Positions 46,857 through 57,041 of a stretch of 64,000 nucleotides of DNA are shown one piece after another. The notes below the pieces were generated by a model, which saw only the letters and a list, made by a program, of their open reading frames with translations, searched no databases and was not told the DNA's origin. This stretch comes from an uncultured Bacteroides sp. (GTDB taxonomy: Bacteria > Bacteroidota > Bacteroidia > Bacteroidales > Bacteroidaceae). Made by a program: the position numbers and the translations under genes. Numbering within the stretch: the stretch's first letter is position 1; the number at the start of each line of letters is the position of its first letter. The DNA is taken from the NCBI GenBank assembly GCA_947646015.1, contig CANSEY010000001.1, positions 1-64,000 of the forward strand. Direction: 5' to 3'.

Positions 46857-48341
46857 ATGAACTTTTTATCCTTATTCGTACTCATTCCTCTGCTGATGCT
46901 TGGCGGGTTATACCTTGCCAAAAGCATTAAGGCCATCCGCGGAGTGATGGTAGCGGGAAGTACGGCGTTGCTGATCCTGAGTGTTGTGCTGACGTTCCTT
47001 TATTTGGGCGAGCGCCAGGCAGGAGCTACAGCCGAGATGTTGTTCCGTGCCGATACGGTATGGTATGCACCGCTTCACATAGCCTACTCGGTGGGAGTAG
47101 ACGGAATATCGGTAGCGATGCTGCTGCTTAGCGCTGTCATCGTGTTCACCGGCACCTTTGCCTCCTGGAAGTTGCAGCCGCTGACAAAAGAATATTTCCT
47201 GTGGTTCACCCTCCTGTCGATGGGAGTATTCGGTTTCTTTATCTCCATCGACTTATTCACCATGTTCATGTTCTACGAAATCGCATTGATACCGATGTAC
47301 TTACTCATCGGCGTATGGGGTTCGGGACGCAAAGAATATGCAGCCATGAAGCTGACCCTGATGCTAATGGGTGGTTCGGCATTCTTGCTGATCGGTATTC
47401 TGGGTATCTTCTTCGGTGCCGGCGGAACAACCATGAACATTCTTGAAATAGCTCAACTGCATAACATTCCGTTTGCGCAGCAATGCATCTGGTTTCCGCT
47501 CACTTTCCTGGGATTCGGTGTACTGGGAGCACTCTTTCCCTTCCATACCTGGAGTCCTGACGGTCATGCCTCGGCACCGACTGCTGTCTCTATGCTGCAT
47601 GCCGGCGTATTGATGAAGCTCGGAGGCTACGGTTGTTTCCGCATCGCCATGTACCTGATGCCGGAAGCTGCAAACGAACTGGGCTGGATCTTCCTGATCC
47701 TGACAGGTATCTCCGTTGTATACGGTGCTTTCAGTGCTTGCGTACAGACAGACCTGAAGTACATCAACGCATACTCTTCCGTAAGCCACTGCGGCCTTGT
47801 GCTCTTCGCTATCCTGATGATGAACCAGACAGCAGCTACCGGAGCGGTGCTTCAGATGCTCAGCCACGGATTAATGACAGCTCTGTTCTTCGCCCTCATC
47901 GGTATGATATACGGACGTACCCATACCCGTGACGTACGCGAGCTGAACGGACTGATGAAAGTGATGCCGTTTCTCAGTGTCTGCTATGTGATTGCCGGAC
48001 TTGCCAACCTGGGTCTTCCGGGACTTAGCGGCTTCGTAGCCGAGATGACTATCTTCGTCGGTTCATTCCAGAACTTCGATGTATTCCATCGTACACTGAC
48101 CATCATCGCTTGCTCGTCCATCGTGATCACGGCAGTCTATATCCTCCGACTGGTAGGTAAGATTCTATATGGAACGTGTACCAACAAACATCATCTGGCA
48201 CTGACGGATGCAACCTGGGACGAGCGCTTTGCCGTCATCTGTCTCATCATTTGTGTCGCCGGACTGGGTATGGCTCCTTTCTGGGTCAGCCACATGATTG
48301 GCGAGAGTGTATTGCCCGTTGTTTCACACTTAATACCCTAA
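46857..48341 (+). CDS. nuoM: NADH-quinone oxidoreductase subunit M
   Basis: A 494-residue antiporter-like subunit. MFYEIALIPMYLLIGVWG holds the helix-5 Glu, FLGFGVLGALFPFHTWSPDGHASAPTAVSMLHAGVLMKLG is the family core, and YSSVSHCGLV follows. It is one of three proton channels of the membrane arm. Confidence 0.95.
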   Translation: MNFLSLFVLIPLLMLGGLYLAKSIKAIRGVMVAGSTALLILSVVLTFLYLGERQAGATAEMLFRADTVWYAPLHIAYSVGVDGISVAMLLLSAVIVFTGTFASWKLQPLTKEYFLWFTLLSMGVFGFFISIDLFTMFMFYEIALIPMYLLIGVWGSGRKEYAAMKLTLMLMGGSAFLLIGILGIFFGAGGTTMNILEIAQLHNIPFAQQCIWFPLTFLGFGVLGALFPFHTWSPDGHASAPTAVSMLHAGVLMKLGGYGCFRIAMYLMPEAANELGWIFLILTGISVVYGAFSACVQTDLKYINAYSSVSHCGLVLFAILMMNQTAATGAVLQMLSHGLMTALFFALIGMIYGRTHTRDVRELNGLMKVMPFLSVCYVIAGLANLGLPGLSGFVAEMTIFVGSFQNFDVFHRTLTIIACSSIVITAVYILRLVGKILYGTCTNKHHLALTDATWDERFAVICLIICVAGLGMAPFWVSHMIGESVLPVVSHLIP

Positions 48342-48347
48342 AAGAAG

Positions 48348-49799
48348 ATGGATTATTCACAATTTCTATATATGAAAGAGGAGCTGTCACTGATAGCAGT
48401 TATCCTCATCCTGTTTGTTGTCGACCTGTTTACCTGTCCGGACCAAAAAGGTGCCACTCCTAAGGTGAACGTCAGGTCGCTCACCTTGCCGGCTGTGATC
48501 CTGATGACCCTCCACACCGTAATCAACCTCTTTCCCGGAGCTCCGGCAGAGGCTTTCGGCGGAATGTATCAGTACACACCGATGCAAACCATCATCAAGG
48601 CAGTGCTCAACGTAGGTACCATCATCGTGCTACTGATGGCCCATGAATGGTTGAAACGCGAAGACACCCGCATCAAGCAGGGAGAGTTCTATGTACTGAC
48701 ACTCTCTACCCTGCTGGGTATGTACTTTATGATTTCTGCAGGACATTTCCTGATGTTCTTCATCGGATTGGAAATGGCAAGTATCCCGATGGCCGCACTG
48801 GTGGCATTCGATAAATATCGTCATCACTCCGCAGAAGCAGGTGCCAAGTACATCCTGACCGCACTGTTCTCAAGTGCATTGCTGTTATTCGGTCTTTCAA
48901 TGATATACGGTACGTCCGGTACGCTCTATTTCAATGACCTCCCCGGACACATCACAGGCAATATGCTTCAGATTATGGCATTCGTGTTCTTTTTTGCCGG
49001 CATGGGATTCAAAATCTCATTGGTTCCTTTCCACCTCTGGACAGCCGACGTATACGAAGGAGCGCCTACAGCCGTAACCTCTTATTTAAGTGTGATTTCC
49101 AAAGGATCGGCAGCTTTCGTGCTGATGACCATCCTGATGAAAGTGTTCGCACCGATGGTGGCACAATGGCAGGAAGTATTGTTCTGGGTAACCATTGCTT
49201 CCATCACCATTGCCAACCTCTTTGCTATCCGCCAACAGAACCTGAAACGTTTCATGGCATTCTCCGCTATCTCCCAAGCGGGATACATCATGCTGGGTGT
49301 CATCGGAGGCAGTGAAATGGGAATGACTGCCCTGGTTTATTATGTACTGGTTTATCTGGCAGCAAACTTAGGCGTATTTGCAGTCATCTCAATTGTGGAA
49401 CAACGTAGCAACAAAGTGGAGATAGACGACTATAACGGACTGTACAAGACCAATCCCAAACTGGCTTTTATCATGACCCTTGCCCTGTTCTCACTGGCCG
49501 GTATCCCTCCGTTTGCGGGTTTCTTCTCAAAGTTCTTCATTTTCATGGCTGCATTCAACAGCGGATTCCATCTATTGGTATTCATTGCCCTGATCAATAC
49601 AGTCGTATCGCTTTACTACTACTTACTGATTGTAAAGGCCATGTATATCAATCCCAATGAAGAACCGATCCCCACTTTCCGCAGTGATAACTACACCAAA
49701 GTGAGTCTCGTACTTTGTACTTTGGGTATCATAGCTCTGGGTATTGCAAGTTGCATCTATCAGGGAATTGACAAGTTCTCATTCGGAATGGGAATGTAA
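48348..49799 (+). CDS. nuoN: NADH-quinone oxidoreductase subunit N
   Basis: A 483-residue antiporter-like subunit, last of the operon. [51 protein letters not shown] and [15 protein letters not shown] are diagnostic. A long perfect hairpin follows after about 20 bases. Confidence 0.95.
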   Translation: MDYSQFLYMKEELSLIAVILILFVVDLFTCPDQKGATPKVNVRSLTLPAVILMTLHTVINLFPGAPAEAFGGMYQYTPMQTIIKAVLNVGTIIVLLMAHEWLKREDTRIKQGEFYVLTLSTLLGMYFMISAGHFLMFFIGLEMASIPMAALVAFDKYRHHSAEAGAKYILTALFSSALLLFGLSMIYGTSGTLYFNDLPGHITGNMLQIMAFVFFFAGMGFKISLVPFHLWTADVYEGAPTAVTSYLSVISKGSAAFVLMTILMKVFAPMVAQWQEVLFWVTIASITIANLFAIRQQNLKRFMAFSAISQAGYIMLGVIGGSEMGMTALVYYVLVYLAANLGVFAVISIVEQRSNKVEIDDYNGLYKTNPKLAFIMTLALFSLAGIPPFAGFFSKFFIFMAAFNSGFHLLVFIALINTVVSLYYYLLIVKAMYINPNEEPIPTFRSDNYTKVSLVLCTLGIIALGIASCIYQGIDKFSFGMGM

Positions 49800-49819
49800 A
49801 GATCAACGGTAAACGATCA

Positions 49820-49888
49820 GCTATAAACAACAAACGGTGAACAGGCATACAATATAGTATGTGTTGTTCACCGTTTGTTGTTTATAGC
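49820..49888. terminator. 24-bp perfect hairpin between convergent genes
   Basis: Bases 49820-49843 and 49865-49888 are exact reverse complements (24 bp). An inner CATAC/GTATG stem closes most of the 21-base loop. It lies between nuoN (plus) and the kinase gene (minus) and can end both transcripts. It is much longer than a terminator needs. Confidence 0.65.
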
Positions 49889-49899
49889 CGGACCGTCTA

Positions 49900-52689
49900 T
49901 CAATCGTTAACGATTGACTGTTCGCTGTTAATATAGGGAATGGTGAACCAGAAACGGGACCCTTTCCCTTCTTCCGAGTCCACTCCTATGACGCCGCCCA
50001 GCTGCTCCACAATACTTTTACAGATGGAGAGTCCGAGCCCGGTTCCGTGGATAAAGCTGTTCAGCTTCACAAAGCGTTCAAAGATATGCGTCAGTTGCTC
50101 TTTAGAGATTCCGATTCCCGTGTCGCTTACATAAAACTCCACACCCTCTTCCTTCTTTTCATATCCCACATGGATGCTGCCCGAGGAGGTAAACTTCAGG
50201 GCATTGTTCACGAAATTGGAGATGACCTGATGCAACCGGTTCCGGTCACTTATCACAGTGCAATCCGAAGGATGCGGATCGAATACTAATTCAACTCCCT
50301 GGGGAACCTTTATCTGAGAGCTGCGAACGATATCTTCACAAAGCATATTCACATCCGTCTCCCCGTAGGTGAACTCAAACGTACCGGCCTCAATCTTCGA
50401 TAAGTCCAGAATGTCCGAGATCAGCTGCAGCAGCAAGTCATTATTCTCTTGTACGATCTTGATGTATTCGCAGCGTTCCTCCATGTCTTCCGTATCGACC
50501 AAGAGGCCCGAGAAACCGACAATCGCATTGAGTGGTGTACGTATCTCGTGACTCATATTCGCCAGGAAAGCGCTCTTCAGCCGGTCCATGGTTTCCGCTT
50601 TCTCTTTCGCCTCGATAAGCATGGCTTCCGTCTCCTTCAGTTCCGTAATATCATAATTAATGCCGATAATCTCCACCTCCCCATGCTCCGGTTCAAACTT
50701 GGTCACTACCACATTCATCCGTACCCAGTTCCACTCGTTGGTAGCGCCGGGTTTCAGGATACGCATTTCGCTACGGAAGTCCTTCTCTTCACCCGCCAAT
50801 ACCTTCTCGTAAAAGTCAAAGACCTTCTGCCGGTCTTCGGGATGCATCTTATCATAAACGCCCACAACAGATGAAAGCGGAATATCCTCCGTCTCACCCA
50901 TATTCTTAAACCACTGTTTGATGGCATAGCCGCGTCTACTCAGCAGGTTCAGTTTGGCATAACCTACTTTTGCATAGTCCGATATCAAAAGGAAGAAGTT
51001 CTCAAAATCACGGATACGGTTAATGGCATCGATACGCTCCGTATTATCGATGTTGATCAGCACATAGCCGTTGAAGTTCCCTTGGCTGTCAAAGAGTTTA
51101 CTGACCTTTGTATACAGCTCGATTATATTACTTTTATCGGAATGGTAGTAATCGGAAGCCTTATTAAAAGAGTAGTTCAGTCTGAAATCGACCAGGTCTT
51201 CGTTCCGTACCCGTTCTCTGATTTCAAGAGGCACATTCGGATTCTCAAAGAAGTTGACTCCCATTACATCGGCTTTATCTTTTACACCAAAGGTTTCCAT
51301 ATCCCAGTTGTTCAAGTCGAGCAAATTGCCATCCTTATCGTAAATCTCCACTCCCGCGGGAATATTGGCAAAGATATTCTTGAAAAGCTTCTCACTGCGA
51401 TCTAAAGCCCTATGGGCACGAATCGTCTCGGTAGAGTCCAGAAACAGAGCGACCACCTCGTCCTTTTCCGGAGAATACACGATGCAATGGGAACTGCGCT
51501 GGGTGCGATGGAAGTAGACATCAGTCTCTTTGTGCACACTGCCCTCCATCACATCGAGAAGATAATCCACCTTGGCCTTAAAGTCCGCATGCAACTCGCT
51601 GGCAAGGCATCCCACGTAATCGGAAAGAGACATTCCTATGAGTTCCGAACTCAAATCATTAGCATCGGCTATCCGGTAATCACAAGGTAGTCCGGCAGCA
51701 TCCCGGACCATAGTCATACGTATATACCCCATCGGCATGAAGCGGAACAGATTACGCAAAAAAGAACGTTCGCGCACAGCTTCGTCTTTCGCTTTACGCA
51801 GCTCGATACAGATGCTGATGATATTGGCAAGAGACGATAACCATTGGAAGTCTTCATTATTCCAGTTGCGATAATTCTTCACCAGATCGATCCCCATATA
51901 CCCCCATACATGTTCGCCGGCTATCAGCGGAGTGATCATCAGTGACTTGATGTTCTGGCGGCTCAGGATCGCATATTCCGCTTTTGCATGTTTCGGAAGC
52001 TGGTCCAATGAATCCAGTATCACCGGTTTACCCGACAGGGTCTGCTGCCTCCACCAAGGTAAACTGTCAGTCGGGATACGTTGCAGGCTATCGATCTCCG
52101 GCAACACTCCTTCGGCCACCACCTCGTAGGTACAGTCCTGATAGCGGTAATATTCATCATATTCAAAGATATACACGCGTCCCCCATGAAAAAGATCGAG
52201 GATATCCTTCAATATCTCCATGATACAGAGGTCCACACTATCATCTTTGAGAAAGCGTAAGAGTGAATGGGAAATGGAGTTCTGCCTGTACAGCAAGTCG
52301 TTGACACGCTCCAGAACCCGCTCGGAAGTATCATTGGGAGCTTCTACCCGCTGCATGATACCGAATGAAACGACTCCCCTGCCCGGTATTTCTTCACGCT
52401 CCCCCAAACGGGTGTGCAACCACACGATTCCCTCTTTGGAGTGAATAGGGAAAGTCTGTTCATAAAACTCCCTATGGATGGAAGCATTGAACTCCCGGAC
52501 TATCTGTTCCTGATAATCCTCACGCACCCGTTTCCTGAAGTCCGTAAAAGATATGGTATTTCCTTCAAGTCCCAATAAATCGCAGAGGTATTCTGAGCAT
52601 ACATAATGCCCGGCTGTGAAATCAGCTTCCCACCATCCGAGTTGCGCCATGGACGCCATTTGCCGAAATCGTTCAATATCGTTATCCAT
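49900..52689 (-). CDS. Soluble multi-PAS/GAF sensor histidine kinase
   Basis: A 929-residue protein without signal peptide or membrane helix, so cytoplasmic. Order: PAS-like (about 10-115, WWEADF...LLGLEG), GAF (about 140-290, with [19 protein letters not shown]), about three further PAS segments ([37 protein letters not shown] with its PAC end), HisKA with [17 protein letters not shown], and HATPase with [17 protein letters not shown] and [15 protein letters not shown]. It lacks a receiver, and no response regulator gene is adjacent. It is divergent from a TonB receptor gene, which it might control indirectly. Confidence 0.9.
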   Translation of the reverse strand: MDNDIERFRQMASMAQLGWWEADFTAGHYVCSEYLCDLLGLEGNTISFTDFRKRVREDYQEQIVREFNASIHREFYEQTFPIHSKEGIVWLHTRLGEREEIPGRGVVSFGIMQRVEAPNDTSERVLERVNDLLYRQNSISHSLLRFLKDDSVDLCIMEILKDILDLFHGGRVYIFEYDEYYRYQDCTYEVVAEGVLPEIDSLQRIPTDSLPWWRQQTLSGKPVILDSLDQLPKHAKAEYAILSRQNIKSLMITPLIAGEHVWGYMGIDLVKNYRNWNNEDFQWLSSLANIISICIELRKAKDEAVRERSFLRNLFRFMPMGYIRMTMVRDAAGLPCDYRIADANDLSSELIGMSLSDYVGCLASELHADFKAKVDYLLDVMEGSVHKETDVYFHRTQRSSHCIVYSPEKDEVVALFLDSTETIRAHRALDRSEKLFKNIFANIPAGVEIYDKDGNLLDLNNWDMETFGVKDKADVMGVNFFENPNVPLEIRERVRNEDLVDFRLNYSFNKASDYYHSDKSNIIELYTKVSKLFDSQGNFNGYVLINIDNTERIDAINRIRDFENFFLLISDYAKVGYAKLNLLSRRGYAIKQWFKNMGETEDIPLSSVVGVYDKMHPEDRQKVFDFYEKVLAGEEKDFRSEMRILKPGATNEWNWVRMNVVVTKFEPEHGEVEIIGINYDITELKETEAMLIEAKEKAETMDRLKSAFLANMSHEIRTPLNAIVGFSGLLVDTEDMEERCEYIKIVQENNDLLLQLISDILDLSKIEAGTFEFTYGETDVNMLCEDIVRSSQIKVPQGVELVFDPHPSDCTVISDRNRLHQVISNFVNNALKFTSSGSIHVGYEKKEEGVEFYVSDTGIGISKEQLTHIFERFVKLNSFIHGTGLGLSICKSIVEQLGGVIGVDSEEGKGSRFWFTIPYINSEQSIVND

Positions 52690-52732
52690 AAAAGTAGTTT
52701 ACAGGAGTATATGTTTGTTTGCTGTTAGTACG

Positions 52733-52740
52733 CAAATTTA
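52733..52740 (-). promoter_or_regulatory. -7 promoter box of the histidine kinase
   Basis: CAAATTTA on plus is TAAATTTG on minus, 43 bases ahead of the kinase ATG at 52689. Confidence 0.6.
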
Positions 52741-52889
52741 GGAAATTATCCATTCACACCAAGAGAATGGATTAAATATTTGTGGCAAGCAGACGCTGAG
52801 AGCAGCACTGCGGAAAGGGTACACAGGAATGTAACACAGATGTTAACGAATCGTATAGGGCATGTATCACCCCCGTAACCTGAATCGTG

Positions 52890-52897
52890 CAACTTTG
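52890..52897 (+). promoter_or_regulatory. Possible -7 box of the TonB receptor operon
   Basis: CAACTTTG matches TAnnTTTG at seven of eight counted positions and lies 29 bases before the ATG at 52927. Nothing better is seen in the 237-base gap. Confidence 0.35.
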
Positions 52898-52926
52898 CAC
52901 CGACAGAAAAACGTAGATAAAAAGAC

Positions 52927-55626
52927 ATGAAACAACAAATCGGGAGACTTCTCTCCACTCTTCTTCTCGCAACATTTTCCTTAGGAATCACAGCAGGGGT
53001 CATCCAGGGAACCATCATTGATAAACAGACCAAAGAACCCCTGACCGGAGCTACCGTACAGATTGCCGGAACCACGACCGGAACCGTAGCCGATGTAGAA
53101 GGTAACTACACACTGACGCTAAGCAACGGCACCTATACCATTGAAGTGAAATATATAGGATATAAAACACTCCGGATGAATGAAGTGAAAGTGAAAGCCA
53201 ATGCGACACTGAACTTTGAACTGGAAGTAGACGCACAAACGCTGGACGCCGTCACCGTAGTGGCCCGGAAAAACCTGGAAGGCGAAAAGGCTTTACTGCA
53301 AGAGAGACAGAAAGCAACGCTTGCCATCGAAAACATGGGAGCCAAAGAGATGACCCTGAAAGGTATATCGAACGTACAGGACGGAGTCAAGAAAATAACC
53401 GGTATCTCCATTGCAAGCGCCGGACAACTGATAGTACGCGGACTGGGTGACCGGTACAGCACGACCACCCTGAACGGTTTGCCCATCGCCTCGCCCAACC
53501 CGGACAACAAGCTGATTCCGCTCGACCTCTTCCCGGCCTCTACCGTAAAGAACATCACCGTCAGTAAAGTATATGCCGCCGGAGCCTTTGCCGACTATTC
53601 GGGCGCACATATTGACATCAGCACCAAGGAGAACACGGGAAGTGACTTTTTCTCCATCGGCTTCAACGTGGGCGGACGCTTCAACACTGTCGGAAAAGAT
53701 TTCTATTATAGCGACCGGAAAGGCGGACTCTTCAGTACGGGAAACCTCAGGAATAAAGACCGGATTCTGGCTATGGGTAAAAGCGAGTTCCGCGATTACG
53801 CCCGCAACAATGACCCGTTCGGCACAAACTTCGCTATCAGCAAGCACCGTTCACTACCCGAATTCGGTGGTAACCTGGGAGGAGGCAAGAGCTGGACACT
53901 CCCCAACGGAAACCGTCTGAGCGTGCTTGCCTCGGTAGGTGTCAGCAACGAAAACCAAATCTTGAAAGACGCCTACGTGACCACTATGACCGCTCAGGGC
54001 ACACACCTCGACAAGTTCAATTATGACAGTTATTCCAGCGCACTGAAAATAGCCGGATTGGGCAACATCGGCTACTCGTTCCGGCAGGCGGACCACATCA
54101 ACTTCACCGTGTTCTATGCACGCAATGCCATCAACGATTACATGTCCCGCGAGGGGATCGATGCCGAAAAGAACAACATCACATCGAGCAACAGCGTTTT
54201 CCATGCCTACTCACTACTGAACAACCAGTTGCTGGGACACCACGAACTGACTTCTCAGTGGGATGTAAACTGGAGCGCTTCGTACGGACTGACCAACAGT
54301 GACGAACCGGATCGCCGGCAGGTGGTCTTCTTCCGTAACGAAGGCAGCGATAAGTTGAACCTCTTTAAACTCAACCAGACTACCAACCGCTACTTCGGAG
54401 AACTGCAAGAGAAAGAGATTGTAGGAGATCTGCGCACCTCGTACAAATGGGGAGATGCGAACCTGGTTCGTGTGGGAGGTACTTACAAAAGCAAAAAACG
54501 CGACTTTGAAAGCGTGAACTTCTACTACGATATCAATGCTTTGAACGCTGACGTCACCAACATTTATGATACCAACGGATATCTGAATCAGGAAAACATA
54601 GCCAACGGGACGATAAAAGCCAACATCGATGCACAGCCCCGTTACAACTACTACGCCGGAATGGATGTGTGGGCAGGGTTTGCAGAAATAGAGTACTACC
54701 CGATGGAATCTCTGCTGGTCAACGTGGGACTGCGCTACGAGCAGGCCAAACAATGGGTACGCTATTGGACGGACGGCGGACAGGAGAAGAAAACGAACCT
54801 GGACAAAGGCGACTTCTTCCCGGCACTGAACCTGAAGTACAGCCTGAACGAAACCAACAGCCTGCGCCTCTCCGTATCACGCACTGTCACCCGCCCTTCA
54901 TTTATCGAAATGGCTCCGTTCCTCTACCAGGAATCTTACGGAAGTGCCTATATCCGCGGTAACAACGAACTGAAGAACGCTTATAATTATAACATCGACC
55001 TGCGCTATGATTTCTTTCCGAAACGCAACAACGGGGATATGTTCTCTGTCACGGGTTATTTCAAGAAACTGAAATCGCCGATTGAACAGACTCAGGAGTC
55101 TTCGGGCGGCACAGTGATCCGCTCTTTCCGCAACGCCGAAGACGGAATAGCCACAGGAGTGGAAATAGAATTCCGCAAAGAACTGTTCAAGAACTTCCGT
55201 ATCGGAGCCAACGGTTCATACATGTACACAAACGTCGTATTGCCCGAAGGCGGGGTATATACCGACTCGGAACGCGCTCTGCAAGGAGCCTCTCCGTTCC
55301 TGATCAATGCAGATCTCAGCTACACTCCTCAACTGAGAGGAGAAAGCGACCTGACACTGGCACTGGTTTACAATGTGCAAGGCCCGCGCATCGAGACAGT
55401 AGGTATCTACGGTACAGGTAACATCAAGCAACAGACCCTGCACACGATGGACTTCATAGCAAGCTATGCCATCAACAAACACCTGAGCCTGCGCCTGCAG
55501 ATGAAAGACTTGCTGAACAGTACCATCCGCTTCAAGCAGGAGCTGCCGGCAACGGGACAAAAGGTGGAAGTAGAATCATTCCGTCCGGGAACCAGTGCAG
55601 AAATAGGAGTCTCGTACAGATTCTAA
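52927..55626 (+). CDS. TonB-dependent outer-membrane receptor (not SusC type)
   Basis: An 899-residue protein: signal peptide (to about 22), carboxypeptidase-regulatory-like domain (VIQGTIIDKQTKEPLTGATVQI to about 105), a plug with GQLIVRGLGDRYSTTTLNGLPI, and a barrel ending GVSYRF with a terminal Phe. The linker lacks the SusC DEVVVVGxG motif and no SusD follows. Two paralogous lipoprotein genes do (68 and then 72 bases apart). The GLGDRYS-type plug occurs in receptors of varied substrates; the ligand here is unknown. Confidence 0.9.
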   Translation: MKQQIGRLLSTLLLATFSLGITAGVIQGTIIDKQTKEPLTGATVQIAGTTTGTVADVEGNYTLTLSNGTYTIEVKYIGYKTLRMNEVKVKANATLNFELEVDAQTLDAVTVVARKNLEGEKALLQERQKATLAIENMGAKEMTLKGISNVQDGVKKITGISIASAGQLIVRGLGDRYSTTTLNGLPIASPNPDNKLIPLDLFPASTVKNITVSKVYAAGAFADYSGAHIDISTKENTGSDFFSIGFNVGGRFNTVGKDFYYSDRKGGLFSTGNLRNKDRILAMGKSEFRDYARNNDPFGTNFAISKHRSLPEFGGNLGGGKSWTLPNGNRLSVLASVGVSNENQILKDAYVTTMTAQGTHLDKFNYDSYSSALKIAGLGNIGYSFRQADHINFTVFYARNAINDYMSREGIDAEKNNITSSNSVFHAYSLLNNQLLGHHELTSQWDVNWSASYGLTNSDEPDRRQVVFFRNEGSDKLNLFKLNQTTNRYFGELQEKEIVGDLRTSYKWGDANLVRVGGTYKSKKRDFESVNFYYDINALNADVTNIYDTNGYLNQENIANGTIKANIDAQPRYNYYAGMDVWAGFAEIEYYPMESLLVNVGLRYEQAKQWVRYWTDGGQEKKTNLDKGDFFPALNLKYSLNETNSLRLSVSRTVTRPSFIEMAPFLYQESYGSAYIRGNNELKNAYNYNIDLRYDFFPKRNNGDMFSVTGYFKKLKSPIEQTQESSGGTVIRSFRNAEDGIATGVEIEFRKELFKNFRIGANGSYMYTNVVLPEGGVYTDSERALQGASPFLINADLSYTPQLRGESDLTLALVYNVQGPRIETVGIYGTGNIKQQTLHTMDFIASYAINKHLSLRLQMKDLLNSTIRFKQELPATGQKVEVESFRPGTSAEIGVSYRF

Positions 55627-55694
55627 GGCTCGCCACAGGGTCACACAGAATATTTATATGAATAATCAAACAGATAGTATAAACCTAAAACAGT

Positions 55695-56969
55695 ATGAAT
55701 ATGAAAACGAATTATCTAAAACTCAACTCTTGGGCCGTAGCAGCCCTGATGGGAATGTGTTCACTTGCAGCTTGTAGTGACGACAACAGCGGCGAAGGCG
55801 GCGGAAACGGCGACAGCGAAGAGGTGATCGCCAACAACGGAACACTGAAAGGAAGCGTAGACGGGTCGAAAACCGTCATCCTGACCAAAGGCTACAACTT
55901 CTCCCTCGACGGAGAATATATCGTCAAAGCCGGTTCTACCCTGAAGATCGGCGAAGGTGTGACAATCAGCGCCAAAAGCGATGATGCCACCATCGACTAC
56001 ATCCTCGTGGAACAGGGAGCCAAGATCGAAGCGGTAGGTACTGCCTCCGCACCGATTGTCATGACTGCCGATACCAAAGAACCGGGAGCATGGGGCGGCA
56101 TCCACATTTGCGGCAAAGCCCCGATCAATATCGGATCGACCGGTAAATCGGAAGTCGGAGATGCCGCTTACGGTGGTTCCGATCCGGCGGACAACTCGGG
56201 TATCCTGAAGTACATTCGCCTGGAATACGCCGGATACAAGTTCACTACGGAAAAGGAGTGTAACGGCTTCACCTTCTATGGTGTAGGAAACGGTACGACC
56301 CTCGAATACCTCGAAGCATACAAAGGTACCGACGACGGCTTCGAATGGTTCGGAGGTACGGTCAATGCCAAATATCTGGTATCGGTGAGCAACAGCGACG
56401 ATTCATTCGACTGGACAGAGGGATGGAGCGGAAAAGGGCAATTCTTTGTCGCCTACCAGGAAGATCCCGCCACTTTGGGATATACATGCGACTGCCTGAT
56501 CGAGGCCGACAACTATGACAAGAATATGGATGCCGCTCCGATCTCATGCCCGACACTGGCCAACCTGACACTGATAGGCGCCAACAACGACGAAGGCAAA
56601 AGAGGCATCCGCCTGCGTGCCGGAACTCAGGCCAAGATCTACAATGCACTCGTTACAGGCAAGGCCAACAACCTGACTACCGAAACAGAACAGACCGAGA
56701 AATTCCTGATCGACGGTCCTTCGGTACTGAACTACATCGCTATCGCGGGAGATATCAAGGCAAGCGGTGACGGCGGTTACTCTTCTGCCCTGTTCACAGC
56801 CGAAGGCAATCACAATGCCATCAACCAGACTTTGAGCTTCAGCAATATCTTTATCGGAACACAGGACGGAGGAGCCGACCTGTCAGCAGACAGCTTCTTT
56901 GAAAAAGCGGCTTATAAAGGTGCAGTGAAAGCAGACAATGAATGGACCAAAGGTTGGACCAAGTTATAA
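55695..56969 (+). CDS. Repeat-rich surface lipoprotein A, unknown
   Basis: A 424-residue lipoprotein. The lipobox ends at Cys27, followed by SDDNSGEGGG, an acidic run like the Bacteroidetes surface-export signal. The body has short beta-strand repeats (LDGEYIVKAGSTLKIGEGVTIS; ILVEQGAKIEAVGTASAPIV; WGGIHICGKAPI) suggesting a right-handed beta-helix. It shares with the next gene ADNSGxLxYxRxE, AGYxF, VGNGT and DDxFEWFGGTVxA. It probably binds the ligand of the receptor encoded upstream. It is not recognised as an enzyme; similar proteins are sometimes called multidrug transporter in databases, which the sequence does not support. Confidence 0.75.
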   Translation: MNMKTNYLKLNSWAVAALMGMCSLAACSDDNSGEGGGNGDSEEVIANNGTLKGSVDGSKTVILTKGYNFSLDGEYIVKAGSTLKIGEGVTISAKSDDATIDYILVEQGAKIEAVGTASAPIVMTADTKEPGAWGGIHICGKAPINIGSTGKSEVGDAAYGGSDPADNSGILKYIRLEYAGYKFTTEKECNGFTFYGVGNGTTLEYLEAYKGTDDGFEWFGGTVNAKYLVSVSNSDDSFDWTEGWSGKGQFFVAYQEDPATLGYTCDCLIEADNYDKNMDAAPISCPTLANLTLIGANNDEGKRGIRLRAGTQAKIYNALVTGKANNLTTETEQTEKFLIDGPSVLNYIAIAGDIKASGDGGYSSALFTAEGNHNAINQTLSFSNIFIGTQDGGADLSADSFFEKAAYKGAVKADNEWTKGWTKL

Positions 56970-57041
56970 ATCACGTATACACTCACAGAATGAAGCACCG
57001 GACAGTCCTGCTGGCCCGGTGCTTTACCTGTTTTTCAAACT

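Noticed and set aside
52810..52850. Third copy of the 123-bp intergenic element
   Set aside because: Only a short GTAACA...TGTTAAC dyad is shared; the rest does not align.
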